Below are positions 1 through 8,491 of a stretch of 64,000 nucleotides of DNA, one piece after another (within the stretch, counting starts at the first letter, position 1; each line of letters opens with the position of its first letter). Location: the NCBI RefSeq assembly GCF_004827385.1, contig NZ_SRXN01000005.1:1-64000 (forward strand), read 5' to 3'. Below the pieces are notes generated by a model. It did not search any database and was not told where the DNA came from. It saw nothing but the letters and a program-made list of their open reading frames with translations. The DNA comes from Ensifer sp. MPMI2T (GTDB taxonomy: Bacteria; Pseudomonadota; Alphaproteobacteria; Rhizobiales; Rhizobiaceae). The position numbers and the translations under genes are program-made.

Positions 1-75
1 TCCCTGCCTAGGAAGTGCCTAGGCTATCGCACGCCCGCCGAAGTCTTCTCGGCGCATTTGCGCGATTGCGGGTAA
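1..75 (+). CDS. IS30-family transposase, C-terminal fragment (cut by window start)
   Basis: The first 24 codons, read in frame 1 to a TAA at 73-75, give a peptide with the core PRKCLGYRTPAEVF. This is the hallmark C-terminal motif of IS30-family transposases, which end shortly after it. The rest of the gene lies upstream of the window, so it cannot be judged whether the transposase is intact. The ISNCY-type element begins only about 45 bp after the stop, so two insertion sequences lie side by side here. The family call rests on the motif alone. Confidence 0.8.
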   Translation, partial: SLPRKCLGYRTPAEVFSAHLRDCG

Positions 76-129
76 TCCCCTACCCTCCACTCGTCATTGT
101 TGCACTTGGATTAGATTCTCCACCGCAAA

Positions 130-175
130 GTTAAAGTGTCCTGATCCTGCAAAGTAGGAATGTCACTCTGCCCGC
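130..175 (+). repeat. Left terminal inverted repeat of the ISNCY-type element
   Basis: The segment beginning gttaaagtgtcc, then aaagtaggaatgtcact and ctgcc, pairs with the reverse complement of 1685-1734. The shared blocks are gtt-aa-tgtcc, gcaaagt, gaaatgtcact and ctgcc, with a few mismatches and small gaps. Confidence 0.7.
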
Positions 176-200
176 GTTTTGATGACGTGGGAGATTGCGG

Positions 201-1574
201 ATGGGACTGATTGCGATGAGCGAGCGCGATCTGCAGCGGATTGAGGTTTTGTCGAAGGTGGTCGACGGCCGGACGACGATCGTTTCGGCGGCGCATGTGC
301 TGGCGCTGAGCACGCGTCAGGTTCGACGGCTGCTGGATGTATTCGAGCAGCATGGCGCGGCGGCGATCCGGCACAGAGCGATCGGGCGGCCGTCGAACAA
401 TCGGATTTGCGACGGTGTGCGCGACTATGCCGTGGCGATCGTGCGCGAGCGCTATGCGGATTTCGGTCCGACGCTGGCGGCCGAGAAGCTCGCCGAAGAG
501 CATGGGCTGACGGTTTCGCGCGAGACCCTGCGCAAATGGATGTCTGCGGCCGGCCTTTGGCTGTCACGCAAGCAGCGACGCACGTTTCATCAGCCGCGGC
601 TGCGCCGAGAAGCCTTCGGCGAGCTGGTGCAGATCGACGGTTCCGAGCATCGCTGGTTTGAGGATCGTGCGCCGCCGTGTTCGCTTCTGGTGTTCATCGA
701 CGATGCCACCGGTAAGCTGATGCAATTGCGCTTCGTGCGCTCGGAAAGTGCGTTTGCGTATTTCGAGGCGCTGGAGCTTTATCTGAAGGAGCATGGTGCG
801 CCGATCGCGTTTTATTCCGACAAGCATTCGGTGTTCCGGGTGGCGAAGAAGGATGCCAAGGGCGGCCAGGGCATGACCCAGTTCGGCCGGGCAATATCGG
901 AGCTAAATATCGAGATTCTTTGCGCAAACTCAAGCCAGGCGAAGGGTCGCGTCGAGCGCGCCAACCGGACGCTGCAGGACCGCCTGGTGAAGGAACTGCG
1001 CCTGTCAGGGATCTCCGACATGGAAGCGGGCAATGCCTTTCTGCCCGGCTTTATCGCGCGTCACAATGCACGCTTTGCCCGCGTCCCTGTCCGGCCGGAG
1101 GACCTGCACCGGCCGCTGAACATCATGGCGGATCGGCTCAAGGAGATCCTCTGCAAGCGTGAACAGCGTTATGTCGGTGCCCAACTGACGTTCTCCTACG
1201 AGCGCAAGCGCATCATGCTCGAGGAGACCGATGTGACGCGCGGGCTGGTCGGCCGTTATGTCGAGACTTATGCCTATGCCGACGGCCGGCTCGACGTGCG
1301 CTGGAAAGGCCATTCCCTGCCCTACCGGGTGTTCGACAAGGACCAGCGCGTGACGCATGCGGCAATCACCGAGAACAAGCGGCTTTCCGATGTGCTGGCC
1401 TATATCAAGGAGCGGCAGGAGCAGTTGCCGTCACCGAAGGTGAAGACCAACAGCGACAAGAACGGCTACACGCCACGAGGACGTAAGCCGGGCAAACGGA
1501 CGGATTTCATGACCGATCGCGCGGTCATCGTCCGGCGGCAGCAGGCGCTCTCTCGCCTTGATGCCGCAGAATAA
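201..1574 (+). CDS. ISNCY-family DDE transposase
   Basis: The roughly 457-residue protein has an N-terminal helix-turn-helix region (residues about 10-60, TRQVRRLLDVFEQHG) and an integrase/DDE core. Candidate catalytic residues are the Asp in QIDGSEHRWFED, the Asp in FYSDKHSVF and the Glu in AKGRVERANRTLQDR, the arrangement of rve-type catalytic domains. A basic C-terminal tail follows (PRGRKPGKRTDF). I chose ATG 201 because a gggaga sequence precedes it; TTG 195 and ATG 216 are alternatives. The frame is uninterrupted from start to stop, so the enzyme is probably functional. It would catalyse cut-and-paste or copy transposition of the surrounding element. Confidence 0.85.
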   Translation: MGLIAMSERDLQRIEVLSKVVDGRTTIVSAAHVLALSTRQVRRLLDVFEQHGAAAIRHRAIGRPSNNRICDGVRDYAVAIVRERYADFGPTLAAEKLAEEHGLTVSRETLRKWMSAAGLWLSRKQRRTFHQPRLRREAFGELVQIDGSEHRWFEDRAPPCSLLVFIDDATGKLMQLRFVRSESAFAYFEALELYLKEHGAPIAFYSDKHSVFRVAKKDAKGGQGMTQFGRAISELNIEILCANSSQAKGRVERANRTLQDRLVKELRLSGISDMEAGNAFLPGFIARHNARFARVPVRPEDLHRPLNIMADRLKEILCKREQRYVGAQLTFSYERKRIMLEETDVTRGLVGRYVETYAYADGRLDVRWKGHSLPYRVFDKDQRVTHAAITENKRLSDVLAYIKERQEQLPSPKVKTNSDKNGYTPRGRKPGKRTDFMTDRAVIVRRQQALSRLDAAE

Positions 1575-1684
1575 TCAGCCGGTTTGGCTGTCAAAGCTAA
1601 AGCCGATGGGTGTCCCTCACCCGCCCCGATCTGATCTTGCAACCCGGACCAGCCGGTCAGATCGGGGCTGGCCGTCGTGCCGTG

Positions 1685-1734
1685 CGGCAGACTGAAGTGA
1701 CATTTCAACTTTGCGCCGGAACGGACATTTCAAC
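1685..1734 (-). repeat. Right terminal inverted repeat of the ISNCY-type element
   Basis: Read on the minus strand this begins gttgaaatgtccg, then gcgcaaagttgaaatgtcact and cagtctgcc, matching the left end at 130-175. It lies 111 bp after the transposase stop codon. Confidence 0.7.
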
Positions 1735-1745
1735 CTGGCCGCCAC

Positions 1746-2102
1746 ATTATAACCGCGGGGGTACATTCCGACGGTTCCGTGTTTTCATTCGCCAGAATTC
1801 TCGCGGGCGCCTCGTTAGGTGCATCCTTGAGAACGCCAGAGCCGTGACAATCCACGCAAGCTGGCGAACACGAGCGCCTGCGTTCGGGATCTACGCTGCA
1901 AACCAAAGGTCGTTCGCAACCGCGGCATCACAAAGTTATGATGTCCGCGGACGTAGGTTAGAATTATTGTATAGATTATTGAAATAATACGTATATTCTT
2001 AGTTTCGGAATAACTAAATAACGAGTCTTGTGGTCGCGAGCCACTTACCGACGTCAGCATGAGGCCTATCCTTGGTGACAAGGAAGCGGATGGAGGCCCG
2101 TG
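1746..2102. other. Intergenic stretch, no gene seen
   Basis: About 355 bp between the insertion sequence and the DUF4864 gene. No frame has convincing coding character. An AT-rich patch at about 1955-2020 contrasts with the GC-rich surroundings and may hold the promoter of the downstream gene. A ggagg Shine-Dalgarno sequence is present at 2092-2096. Confidence 0.5.
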
Positions 2103-2522
2103 ATGGTCAAGATCGTTCTTCTTGCACTTTGTCTCACGCTTTCGATCGGAGCGGGCTCCGCCCTCGCCGATGAACCCGTCGATGCGGTGCAATCCATCAT
2201 CCGCGCTCAAATCAGGGCTTTCCTGGAAGACGATGCGGACACGGCCTATTCTTTCGCCTCGCCGGCCATCCGGACAAAATTTCCGGACAAGATCATCTTT
2301 TTCGACATGGTCAAGCGCAGCTATCAGCACCTCTACCGCCCGGGCAACTTTGCCTTCGGCCGCTCGAAGGTGGTCGGCGAAGAGGTGTTCCAGGAGGTCC
2401 TGATTTCAGGATCGGACGGCAAGGACTGGACGGCGATCTATGACCTCGTTCACCAGCCGGATGGGAGCTACAAGATCAATGGCGTGATGATGCTGCAGAC
2501 CGCGTCCGGCCCTCAACTCTGA
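2103..2522 (+). CDS. DUF4864 domain-containing secreted protein
   Basis: The 139-residue protein begins with a basic then hydrophobic signal peptide (VKIVLLALCLTLSIGAGSALA, likely cut near residue 21). The mature part resembles DUF4864 proteins, small NTF2-like periplasmic proteins of unknown function; the diagnostic look is an N-terminal helix with AVQSIIRAQIRAFLEDD followed by AYSFASPAI and a C-terminal GSYKINGVMM strand. A ggagg site lies 6-9 bp upstream; GTG 2100 is an equivalent start. It converges on tgt with only 15 bp between the two stop codons. Secretion is inferred and no substrate is known. Confidence 0.75.
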   Translation: MVKIVLLALCLTLSIGAGSALADEPVDAVQSIIRAQIRAFLEDDADTAYSFASPAIRTKFPDKIIFFDMVKRSYQHLYRPGNFAFGRSKVVGEEVFQEVLISGSDGKDWTAIYDLVHQPDGSYKINGVMMLQTASGPQL

Positions 2523-2537
2523 CAGGCTGAAAGGAGG

Positions 2538-3668
2538 TCAGACGGGCGGCAAGTCGCCGCGCTTCCAGTTTTCCTGGGTCTCCGCCATGAAATCCGCGTA
2601 ACGCCCCTCTTCGATCGCCTTGCGGATGCCCGCCATCAGTTCCTGATAATAGGCCAGGTTGTTCCAGCTGAGCAGCATGCCGCCGAGCGATTCATTCGAG
2701 CGGATCAGATGATGCAGATAGGCGCGTGAGTAGTCGCGCGTTGCCGGGCAGGACGATTGCTCGTCGAGTGGCCGCGTATCTTCCGCGTGGCGTGCGTTAC
2801 GAAGGTTGATGCGGCCGTAGCGGGTGAAGGCCAGGCCGTGGCGACCGGAGCGGGTCGGCATGACGCAGTCGAACATGTCGATGCCATGCGCGACGGATTT
2901 CAGGATATCGTCCGGTGTGCCGACGCCCATCAGGTAGCGCGGCTTTTCGGTAGGCAGCGCCGGGCATGTGACGTCGAGCATATCGAGCATCACTTCCTGC
3001 GGTTCGCCCACAGCCAGGCCGCCGACGGCGTAGCCCTTGAGATCAAGGTCCCTTAGCGCAAGAGCCGAGCGCTCGCGCAGCTTCGGAATGTCCCCGCCTT
3101 GCACGATGCCGAACATGGCTTTGCCCGGCTGGTCCCCGAACGCCACCTTGCAGCGTTCCGCCCAGCGCAACGACATTTCCATCGCCCGCTCGATTTCGTT
3201 GGGTTCGGCAGGCAGCGCCACGCATTCGTCGAGCTGCATCTGGATATCGCTGTCAAGCAATCCCTGGATCTCGATCGAGCGTTCCGGCGACATGTGGTAG
3301 AGCGCGCCGTCCACATGGCTCTTGAAGGTCACGCCCTGCTCGTTGAGCTTGCGCAGGCTGGAGAGCGACATGACTTGGAAGCCGCCGCTGTCCGTCAGGA
3401 TCGGCCGTTCCCAGCGGATGAAGTTGTGCAGTCCGCCGAGCCGCGCAACACGTTCGGCGCCGGGACGCAGCATCAAATGATAGGTGTTGCCGAGAATGAT
3501 GTCGGCGCCGAGCTCGCGTACCTGGTCGAGATACATGGCCTTGACCGTGCCGACGGTTCCGACAGGCATGAATGCAGGCGTGCGGATCGTGCCGCGGGGC
3601 ATCGAAACCTCGCCGCGGCGTGCCTTGCCGTCGGTTGCAAGCAGCTTGAATTGGAACGTCTCGGTCAT
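2538..3668 (-). CDS. tgt: Queuine/preQ1 tRNA-guanine transglycosylase
   Basis: This enzyme exchanges G34 for preQ1 in tRNAs with GUN anticodons, the step before QueA in queuosine synthesis. The 376-residue length is normal. Visible catalytic residues are D93 in DSGGFQVM (general acid/base) and D267 in DCVMPTR (nucleophile). Start ATG 3668 follows the queA stop with no gap, so the two are translationally coupled. The C-terminal zinc site is unusual: where the family has CxCxxC plus a His, this protein reads SSCPAT (residues 305-310) and SWNN (334-337), so three of four ligands are replaced. The substrate-binding core appears intact, so it is probably active, perhaps with a zinc-free fold. Confidence 0.95.
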   Translation of the reverse strand: MTETFQFKLLATDGKARRGEVSMPRGTIRTPAFMPVGTVGTVKAMYLDQVRELGADIILGNTYHLMLRPGAERVARLGGLHNFIRWERPILTDSGGFQVMSLSSLRKLNEQGVTFKSHVDGALYHMSPERSIEIQGLLDSDIQMQLDECVALPAEPNEIERAMEMSLRWAERCKVAFGDQPGKAMFGIVQGGDIPKLRERSALALRDLDLKGYAVGGLAVGEPQEVMLDMLDVTCPALPTEKPRYLMGVGTPDDILKSVAHGIDMFDCVMPTRSGRHGLAFTRYGRINLRNARHAEDTRPLDEQSSCPATRDYSRAYLHHLIRSNESLGGMLLSWNNLAYYQELMAGIRKAIEEGRYADFMAETQENWKRGDLPPV

Positions 3669-4751
3669 CTAGTCTTTCCGGAAAAGCAGGCTTGAATCGC
3701 CATAGGAATAGAAGCGGTAGCCGGCGGCAATCGCGTGCGCATAGGCGGCGCGCATCGTGTCGAGCCCGGCGAAGGCCGAAACAAGCATGAAAAGCGTTGA
3801 TTTCGGCAGATGGAAATTGGTCATCAGCATATCGACCGCACGGAAGCGATAGCCCGGCGTAATGAAGATGCCGGTGGCGCCCGACCAGGGCCGAATTTCG
3901 CCTTCTTTCGTTGCCGCGCTTTCGATCAGTCGAAGCGACGTCGTGCCGACACAGACAATGCGCCCGCCCCTCGCCCGCACCGCATTCAGGCTCGCCGCAG
4001 TCGCCGCGCTCACATGGCCGATTTCCTCGTGCATCACGTGATCGTCGGTGTCATCCGTCTTGACCGGCAGAAAGGTCCCCGCACCCACGTGCAGGGTTAC
4101 GAAATGTCGCTCGATGCCGACCTCGTCGAGTCTTGCGAAAAGGCGTTCGGTGAAATGCAGTCCGGCGGTCGGTGCCGCGACGGCACCCTCCTCCCGCGCA
4201 TAGACGGTCTGGTAGTCGGTTCGGTCCCGCGCGTCGTCCGGACGTTTGGATGCGATATAGGGCGGCAGCGGGATATGGCCCACGGCCATGATCGCTTCGT
4301 CGAGTGCCGGTCCGGAAAGGTCGAAGCGAAGCGTAACCTCTCCGGCGTCGGCCTTCTCCTCGACCGTGGCGTCGAGTGTGCCGAGCAGACAGCTGTTTCC
4401 GCCGTGGCCGAACGAGATGCGGTCACCGGACTTCAGCCGGCGCGCCGGCCGCGCGAAAGCCTTCCAGCGATCGGGTGCGACCCGCATATGCAGCGTCAGC
4501 GAAACCTGTGTGACGATCTCTTCATTGCGCCTGCGAAGGCCTTCGAGCTGCGCCGGTATCACCTTGGTATCGTTGAAAACCAGTGCGTCCCCGGGCCGCA
4601 GGAAGGACGGAAGATCGAGAACGCCGTGATCGCTGAGGACAGCCTCGCCGTCGGGCCGTACGACAAGCATGCGGGCGCTGTCGCGCGGGTTTGCTGGCCG
4701 CAGCGCAATGGAGGTTTCCGGCAGGTCGAAATCGAACAGGTCTACGCGCAT
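3669..4751 (-). CDS. queA: S-adenosylmethionine:tRNA ribosyltransferase-isomerase
   Basis: QueA transfers and isomerises the ribosyl moiety of SAM onto preQ1-tRNA to form epoxyqueuosine. The 360 residues match the family throughout: N-terminal [20 protein letters not shown], then [17 protein letters not shown], the central [12 protein letters not shown] block, and [14 protein letters not shown] with a C-terminal [17 protein letters not shown]. The TAG stop abuts the tgt start codon. A strong hairpin separates it from ppiB upstream, so queA-tgt may have its own promoter in the 76-bp gap or depend on readthrough. Confidence 0.96.
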   Translation of the reverse strand: MRVDLFDFDLPETSIALRPANPRDSARMLVVRPDGEAVLSDHGVLDLPSFLRPGDALVFNDTKVIPAQLEGLRRRNEEIVTQVSLTLHMRVAPDRWKAFARPARRLKSGDRISFGHGGNSCLLGTLDATVEEKADAGEVTLRFDLSGPALDEAIMAVGHIPLPPYIASKRPDDARDRTDYQTVYAREEGAVAAPTAGLHFTERLFARLDEVGIERHFVTLHVGAGTFLPVKTDDTDDHVMHEEIGHVSAATAASLNAVRARGGRIVCVGTTSLRLIESAATKEGEIRPWSGATGIFITPGYRFRAVDMLMTNFHLPKSTLFMLVSAFAGLDTMRAAYAHAIAAGYRFYSYGDSSLLFRKD

Positions 4752-4773
4752 CGATGGTGTCAGACAAAAGCAA

Positions 4774-4810
4774 ACCCGCCCCGGCGTCGTTTGACGCGAG
4801 AGGGGCGGGT
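4774..4810 (-). terminator. Intrinsic terminator after the coaD-ppi-ppiB unit
   Basis: On the minus strand the arms acccgcccc and ggggcgggt flank a 19-nt loop region with additional pairing (gcgtcaaacgac), followed by a ttgctttt tail. It lies directly downstream of ppiB and upstream of queA. Confidence 0.7.
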
Positions 4811-4827
4811 CTGTGCATTAGCGCAAA

Positions 4828-5337
4828 TCAGGCGTCGGCGGCAACCCGCATCGACACGATGGTGTCGGGATCGCGCACCGGCTCGCCGCGCTTGATCTTG
4901 TCGACATTCTCCATGCCTTCGATGACCTGGCCCCAGATCGAGTACTGCTTGTTGAGCCAGGGAGCATCGGTGAAGCAGATGAAGAACTGGGAGTTTGCCG
5001 AGTTCGGCATCTGGCTGCGGGCCATCGAGCACGTGCCACGCACATGGCTCTTGTCGGAGAACTCCGCCTTCAGGTCGGGCTTGGACGAGCCGCCCATGCC
5101 TGCGCGGCCCGGATTGAAGTGTTCGCTGCCGGTCTTTCCGTACTGGACGTCGCCGGTCTGCGCCATGAAGTCCTCGATCACCCGATGGAACACGACTCCG
5201 TCATAGGCACCCTCGCGCGTCAGTTCCTTGATACGAGCGACATGACCCGGAGCGACGTCCGGCAGAAGCTCGATCACGACCCTGCCCTTCGTGGTCTCCA
5301 TGATGATCGTGTTTTCCGGATCCTTGATCTCGGCCAT
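4828..5337 (-). CDS. ppiB: Cyclophilin-type peptidyl-prolyl cis-trans isomerase, cytoplasmic
   Basis: The 169-residue protein has no signal peptide and the full cyclophilin signature: FHRVIEDFMAQTGD (catalytic Arg in FHR), GSSKPDLKAEFSD, MARSQMPNSANSQFFIC and WLNKQYSIWGQVIEGMENVDKI. It accelerates proline isomerisation during folding of cytosolic proteins. It is 22 bp downstream of a second, exported cyclophilin gene and shares long identical blocks with it, so the pair looks like an ancient tandem duplication with divided cellular addresses. Confidence 0.93.
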   Translation of the reverse strand: MAEIKDPENTIIMETTKGRVVIELLPDVAPGHVARIKELTREGAYDGVVFHRVIEDFMAQTGDVQYGKTGSEHFNPGRAGMGGSSKPDLKAEFSDKSHVRGTCSMARSQMPNSANSQFFICFTDAPWLNKQYSIWGQVIEGMENVDKIKRGEPVRDPDTIVSMRVAADA

Positions 5338-5359
5338 GGTTCTTCTCCTTCTGTTTGAC

Positions 5360-5932
5360 TTACTTGCCGACCTTGACGCTGATCATACGGTCTGGATCGG
5401 TAACGGCGCCGTTGTTGGCGTCATCCCCGAGCTTGATCTTGTCGACATTCTCCATGCCTTCGACCACCTTGCCGACGACCGTATATTGGCCGTTGAGGAA
5501 GTCGCCCGGCGCGAACATGATAAAGAACTGCGAGTTGGCGCTGTTCGGATCCTGCGAACGCGCCATACCGACTGTACCACGCTCGAAGGGCACGTCGGAG
5601 AATTCCGCCGGCAGGTCGGGCTTGGAAGATCCGCCCGTCCCAGCGAGTTCGGCCTGAAAGCCCTGCTCCATATCACCATATTGGACGTCGCCCGTCTGAG
5701 CCATAAAGCCCTTGATCACGCGATGAAAGGCAACGTTGTCGTATTCGCCTGCGGCAGCGAGCGCCTTGATCTGCTCCACGTGCTTCGGCGCGATGTCCGG
5801 GCGCAGCTCGATGACGACGGGGCCGTCCTTGAGTTGAATGGTAATCGCATTATCGCTGGACTGCGCGAAAGCAGTCCCCATCAATGTGGCGAACGCCAGG
5901 GCGCCGGCAAAAGCGAATTGGAGGATTTTCAT
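5360..5932 (-). CDS. ppiA: Cyclophilin-type peptidyl-prolyl cis-trans isomerase, exported
   Basis: The 190-residue protein carries an N-terminal signal peptide (MKILQFAFAGALAFATLMG, likely cleaved after AFA near residue 23) and a complete cyclophilin domain: FHRVIKGFMAQTGD, GSSKPDLPAEFSD, MARSQDPNSANSQFFIM and LNGQYTVVGKVVEGMENVDKI. It should assist folding in the periplasm. It sits between coaD (35 bp upstream) and ppiB (22 bp downstream) in one apparent transcription unit. The symbol follows the exported-cyclophilin convention and is a family-level name. Confidence 0.9.
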   Translation of the reverse strand: MKILQFAFAGALAFATLMGTAFAQSSDNAITIQLKDGPVVIELRPDIAPKHVEQIKALAAAGEYDNVAFHRVIKGFMAQTGDVQYGDMEQGFQAELAGTGGSSKPDLPAEFSDVPFERGTVGMARSQDPNSANSQFFIMFAPGDFLNGQYTVVGKVVEGMENVDKIKLGDDANNGAVTDPDRMISVKVGK

Positions 5933-5967
5933 GGGTTCTCCCTGAGTGGTGTGGGCTGTCCGCGCGT

Positions 5968-6462
5968 TCAGGCCTTACGCTTCGCCTGCAGCGCCTCGTG
6001 GACCGCGCTGGGCACGAAAGCGCTGACATCTCCGCCCATCGCCGCGATCTGGCGGACCAATGTGGCCGTAATGGGTCGCGATGCGGTACCCGCCGGTAAA
6101 AACAGTGTCTGGATATCCGGCGCCATCTGCCGGTTCATACCCGCCATCTGCATCTCGTAATCGAGATCGGTGCCGTCACGCAGGCCCCGCACGAGCAGGG
6201 TCGCGCCATGATGGCGGGCCGCGTCGACCACCAGATTATCGAACGAAACAACGGCGATATCACCTGCCCTTTCAGGCAGAGACTCGGCAAGCGAGCGCCG
6301 GATGAGGTCGGCGCGCTCTTCGAAGGAAAAAAGCGGTGCCTTTCCGGGATGAATGCCGATCGCCACGATGACCTTTGCCGCGACGTTCAATGCTTGCACA
6401 AGAACATCAAGATGCCCGTTCGTCATCGGATCGAAGGAGCCGGGATAGAAAGCCGTGGTCAT
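5968..6462 (-). CDS. coaD: Pantetheine-phosphate adenylyltransferase
   Basis: CoaD adenylates 4'-phosphopantetheine to dephospho-CoA, the penultimate step of coenzyme A synthesis. The 164-residue protein starts with [20 protein letters not shown], containing the nucleotidyltransferase (T/H)xGH-type motif as NGHL, and continues with [10 protein letters not shown] and [25 protein letters not shown] 6462 was chosen over the longer frame from 6516 because the family begins here and aggtg lies upstream. It heads a minus-strand unit with two cyclophilins. Confidence 0.95.
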   Translation of the reverse strand: MTTAFYPGSFDPMTNGHLDVLVQALNVAAKVIVAIGIHPGKAPLFSFEERADLIRRSLAESLPERAGDIAVVSFDNLVVDAARHHGATLLVRGLRDGTDLDYEMQMAGMNRQMAPDIQTLFLPAGTASRPITATLVRQIAAMGGDVSAFVPSAVHEALQAKRKA

Positions 6463-6641
6463 CGCACCTGTTTCCATTTGGTGAAGCCTTTTGTCACGGA
6501 CAGCGGCTGACCGCAAGGGCAGCGCGACCCGCGTCTCGCCTGTTCCCTCGGAAACAGCAGGCGGGAAAGAATGAATGCTAGATGAATGCAGTGTTCAAGA
6601 TGGTTTCACACCGGAAGTTGTACCGTGAGGCAAGAATGAAC

Positions 6642-6666
6642 GGAACTTTTTTGGAGACATGCCGTT
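6642..6666 (+). promoter_or_regulatory. RpoE2/EcfG-type stress sigma promoter
   Basis: GGAAC at 6642-6646, 16 bp, then CGTT at 6663-6666. This matches the GGAAC-N18-TT pattern known for the general stress response ECF sigma factor of Sinorhizobium and other alphaproteobacteria. It lies 25 bp upstream of a 38-codon ORF that is followed by a strong terminator. Confidence 0.6.
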
Positions 6667-6690
6667 TTAGGAACTGAAAGGATTACGGCT

Positions 6691-6807
6691 ATGGGACTTG
6701 CTGTGTTTTCGATGACCATGTTTTTCGCGATGTCCGTTGCTGCAATCCATGCGCTTCGCAGCGAGGTGCGTGTCCGCAACGAGCAAGACCGCGGCTTTAA
6801 TCTGTGA
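6691..6807 (+). CDS. Small membrane protein, 38 residues, unknown function
   Basis: ATG 6691 to TGA 6805-6807 encodes a peptide with one hydrophobic segment (residues about 2-20, GLAVFSMTMFFAMSVAAIHA) and a charged C-terminal tail rich in Arg and Glu (ALRSEVRVRNEQDRG). An aaagga Shine-Dalgarno-like sequence lies about 12 bp upstream. The ORF sits between a stress-type promoter and an intrinsic terminator, forming a self-contained unit. I recognise no family; a single-pass inner-membrane stress peptide is the simplest reading. The alternative is that the transcript is a small RNA and the ORF incidental. Confidence 0.5.
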   Translation: MGLAVFSMTMFFAMSVAAIHALRSEVRVRNEQDRGFNL

Positions 6808-6881
6808 ATGCCTCCAGGAACTTCTGCCGGAAGTTTCAAATAAGCGGCCTCATATCTTCCCCTGATGAGGTCGCTCTTGTA

Positions 6882-6919
6882 AGCCGGACGGCCTCCCCTG
6901 CCCGTCCGGCTTTTCTTTT
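6882..6919 (+). terminator. Strong intrinsic terminator of the small stress unit
   Basis: Perfect 10-bp arms agccggacgg (6882-6891) and ccgtccggct (6902-6911) with a 10-nt loop, followed by ttttctttt. It ends transcription just before the convergent MATE gene. Confidence 0.85.
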
Positions 6920-6925
6920 CATCCG

Positions 6926-8365
6926 TTAGCCGTGCTGCGTGGTTTGAGGCTCGCCGCGGGGTCTTGGTTCAAAGGCCTTCACCTGCATCGAACGAAGCAG
7001 ATGGAAGAAACGCCAATTGAGCGACAAAGCTGCCGCTGCAAGCCCGAGCACAAAGCCGAACCAGACGCCGACGCCACCGAAGTTCAGCGGAAAAGCGAAT
7101 GCCCAGGCGCAGAAAAAGCCGATCGGCCAGTAGGAGATCATCGCCAGGATCATCGGTACCGTCGTATCCTTGAGACCGCGCAGCATGCCGGCGGCAATGG
7201 CCTGGAGGCCATCGACAAGCTGGAACGCCCCGGCGATGACGATCAACGGACCGGCAAAAGCAAGCACCTCCGCGGCATCGGACCGGCTGGTATCCAGATA
7301 GAGGGCTGCAAGCTGGCGGGGAAATAACGCGAAGATCGTGCTGCCGACGGCGGCAAAGAGACAGCCGAGAACGAGGACGGCGATGGCGGCCCGTCTGACG
7401 CCCAGCATGTCGCCGCTTCCGAAGGCAAGGCCGACACGCACTGTACCAGCCTGCGCGAGACCGAGCGGGATCATGAAGGCGATCGACGCGAATTGAAGCG
7501 CGATCCCGTGCGCAGCCAGTTCCATCGTGCCGATATTGCCCATGAGCAACGACGCGGCTGTAAACAGGCTGACTTCGGCGAGGATCGTCACGGAAATCGG
7601 AACGCCGAGATAGATCACCTCGCGGAACGCCGGCCAGTCCGGCCGCCAGAAACGAACGAAGAGCTCGTACTGGTTCAGTTCCGGCCGGCTGCGGATATAG
7701 GCGATCGTAAGGCCTGCACCGAGCAGGGCGACGCCAAGGGCCGCGAGAGCTGCGCCGAATATGCCGAGCGCCGGAAAGCCGAAATGTCCGTAGATCAGCA
7801 CGTAGCAAAGCAGTGCATTGAGAACGAGCGTTACAAGCGTAACGTAGAGAATGATCCCTGCCCGCTCCAATCCGCTCAAGAAAGCCCTCAGCACCATGAA
7901 GATCAGGCTCGGAAAAATCGCCCATTGTGCGATATGCAGGTACTCCCCGGCGAGCCTCGCGACCTCGGGCCGTTGGCCGGCAAAGAGCAGAATTGGCTCC
8001 GCCATCCAAAGGAGCGGCGCCGTCAGTGCGCCGTAGAGCAGCACCACCCACATGCCCATTCTCACCGCGCGGCGGACGGAAACCTTGTCGCCACGGCCCT
8101 GTGCCTGCGCGGCCATGGGTACCACGGCATTGGCAAAGCCGCTGCCGAAAATGAAGACGGTGAAGAACGTCTGCGTCGCAAGGATGATCGCCGCGAGCTC
8201 GGTAGCCCCTAACTTGCCGACCATCAGCACATCGGTCGTATTGATCGCCAACTGCGCCAGCTGCGCACCGATGAAGGGCACGCCGAGATAGAAACTTGCG
8301 CGAAAGTGGTTGCTCCACGAATTATCGTTCTGCAGCTTCATTCGGCTCGTGTTCGTGCTCAGCAT
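6926..8365 (-). CDS. MATE family multidrug/cation efflux protein
   Basis: The 479-residue inner-membrane protein has about twelve hydrophobic segments in two homologous halves, as expected for NorM-type MATE exporters. Both halves open similarly (FYLGVPFIGAQLAQLAINTTDVLMVG and VIYLGVPISVTILAEVSLFTAASLLMG). It would exchange Na+ or H+ for cationic drugs or metabolites. ATG 8365 is the longest start; ATG 8341 (MKLQNDNSW) is a good alternative. It converges on the small stress unit's terminator. The substrate cannot be inferred. Confidence 0.88.
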   Translation of the reverse strand: MLSTNTSRMKLQNDNSWSNHFRASFYLGVPFIGAQLAQLAINTTDVLMVGKLGATELAAIILATQTFFTVFIFGSGFANAVVPMAAQAQGRGDKVSVRRAVRMGMWVVLLYGALTAPLLWMAEPILLFAGQRPEVARLAGEYLHIAQWAIFPSLIFMVLRAFLSGLERAGIILYVTLVTLVLNALLCYVLIYGHFGFPALGIFGAALAALGVALLGAGLTIAYIRSRPELNQYELFVRFWRPDWPAFREVIYLGVPISVTILAEVSLFTAASLLMGNIGTMELAAHGIALQFASIAFMIPLGLAQAGTVRVGLAFGSGDMLGVRRAAIAVLVLGCLFAAVGSTIFALFPRQLAALYLDTSRSDAAEVLAFAGPLIVIAGAFQLVDGLQAIAAGMLRGLKDTTVPMILAMISYWPIGFFCAWAFAFPLNFGGVGVWFGFVLGLAAAALSLNWRFFHLLRSMQVKAFEPRPRGEPQTTQHG

Positions 8366-8441
8366 GGGAATCCTGGCTCCAGATCACGTTCATGACCTTG
8401 GACGCATCCAAAATCACAAATGCTATCGATTTCAAAAAGTT

Positions 8442-8491
8442 AGAGCGGGATGCGGGCGGAAAACCGCTCACACTTTTATTTATCTCGTTCT
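8442..8491. repeat. Rhizobial palindromic intergenic element
   Basis: Outer arms agagcgggat (8442-8451) and atctcgttct (8482-8491, two mismatches to a perfect complement) enclose an inner gcggaaaaccgc palindrome and a ctcacactttt segment. This layout matches palindromic elements that I recall as frequent in Sinorhizobium and Agrobacterium intergenic DNA. It lies upstream of the MATE gene. Confidence 0.6.

Larger units (their letters stand above)
118..1745 (+). mobile_element. ISNCY-type insertion sequence, about 1.6 kb, apparently complete
   Basis: A single transposase ORF is bracketed by related inverted ends: gttaaagtgtcc with a downstream aatgtcact block on the left (130-165), and the reverse complement gttgaaatgtcc with aatgtcact on the right (1701-1734). 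Each end holds two direct sub-repeats of a gttgaaatgtc-like unit, probable transposase-binding sites. Similarity may extend outward to about 118 and 1745, but the exact tips and any target-site duplication could not be fixed by eye. Confidence 0.75.

Noticed and set aside
4752-4827. preQ1 riboswitch upstream of queA
   Set aside because: The 76-bp gap holds a plain GC-rich terminator hairpin; no preQ1 aptamer pseudoknot pattern was seen.
6606-6839. Minus-strand 77-residue ORF opposite the small stress peptide
   Set aside because: It has no ribosome site and runs opposite a promoter-ORF-terminator unit on the plus strand.
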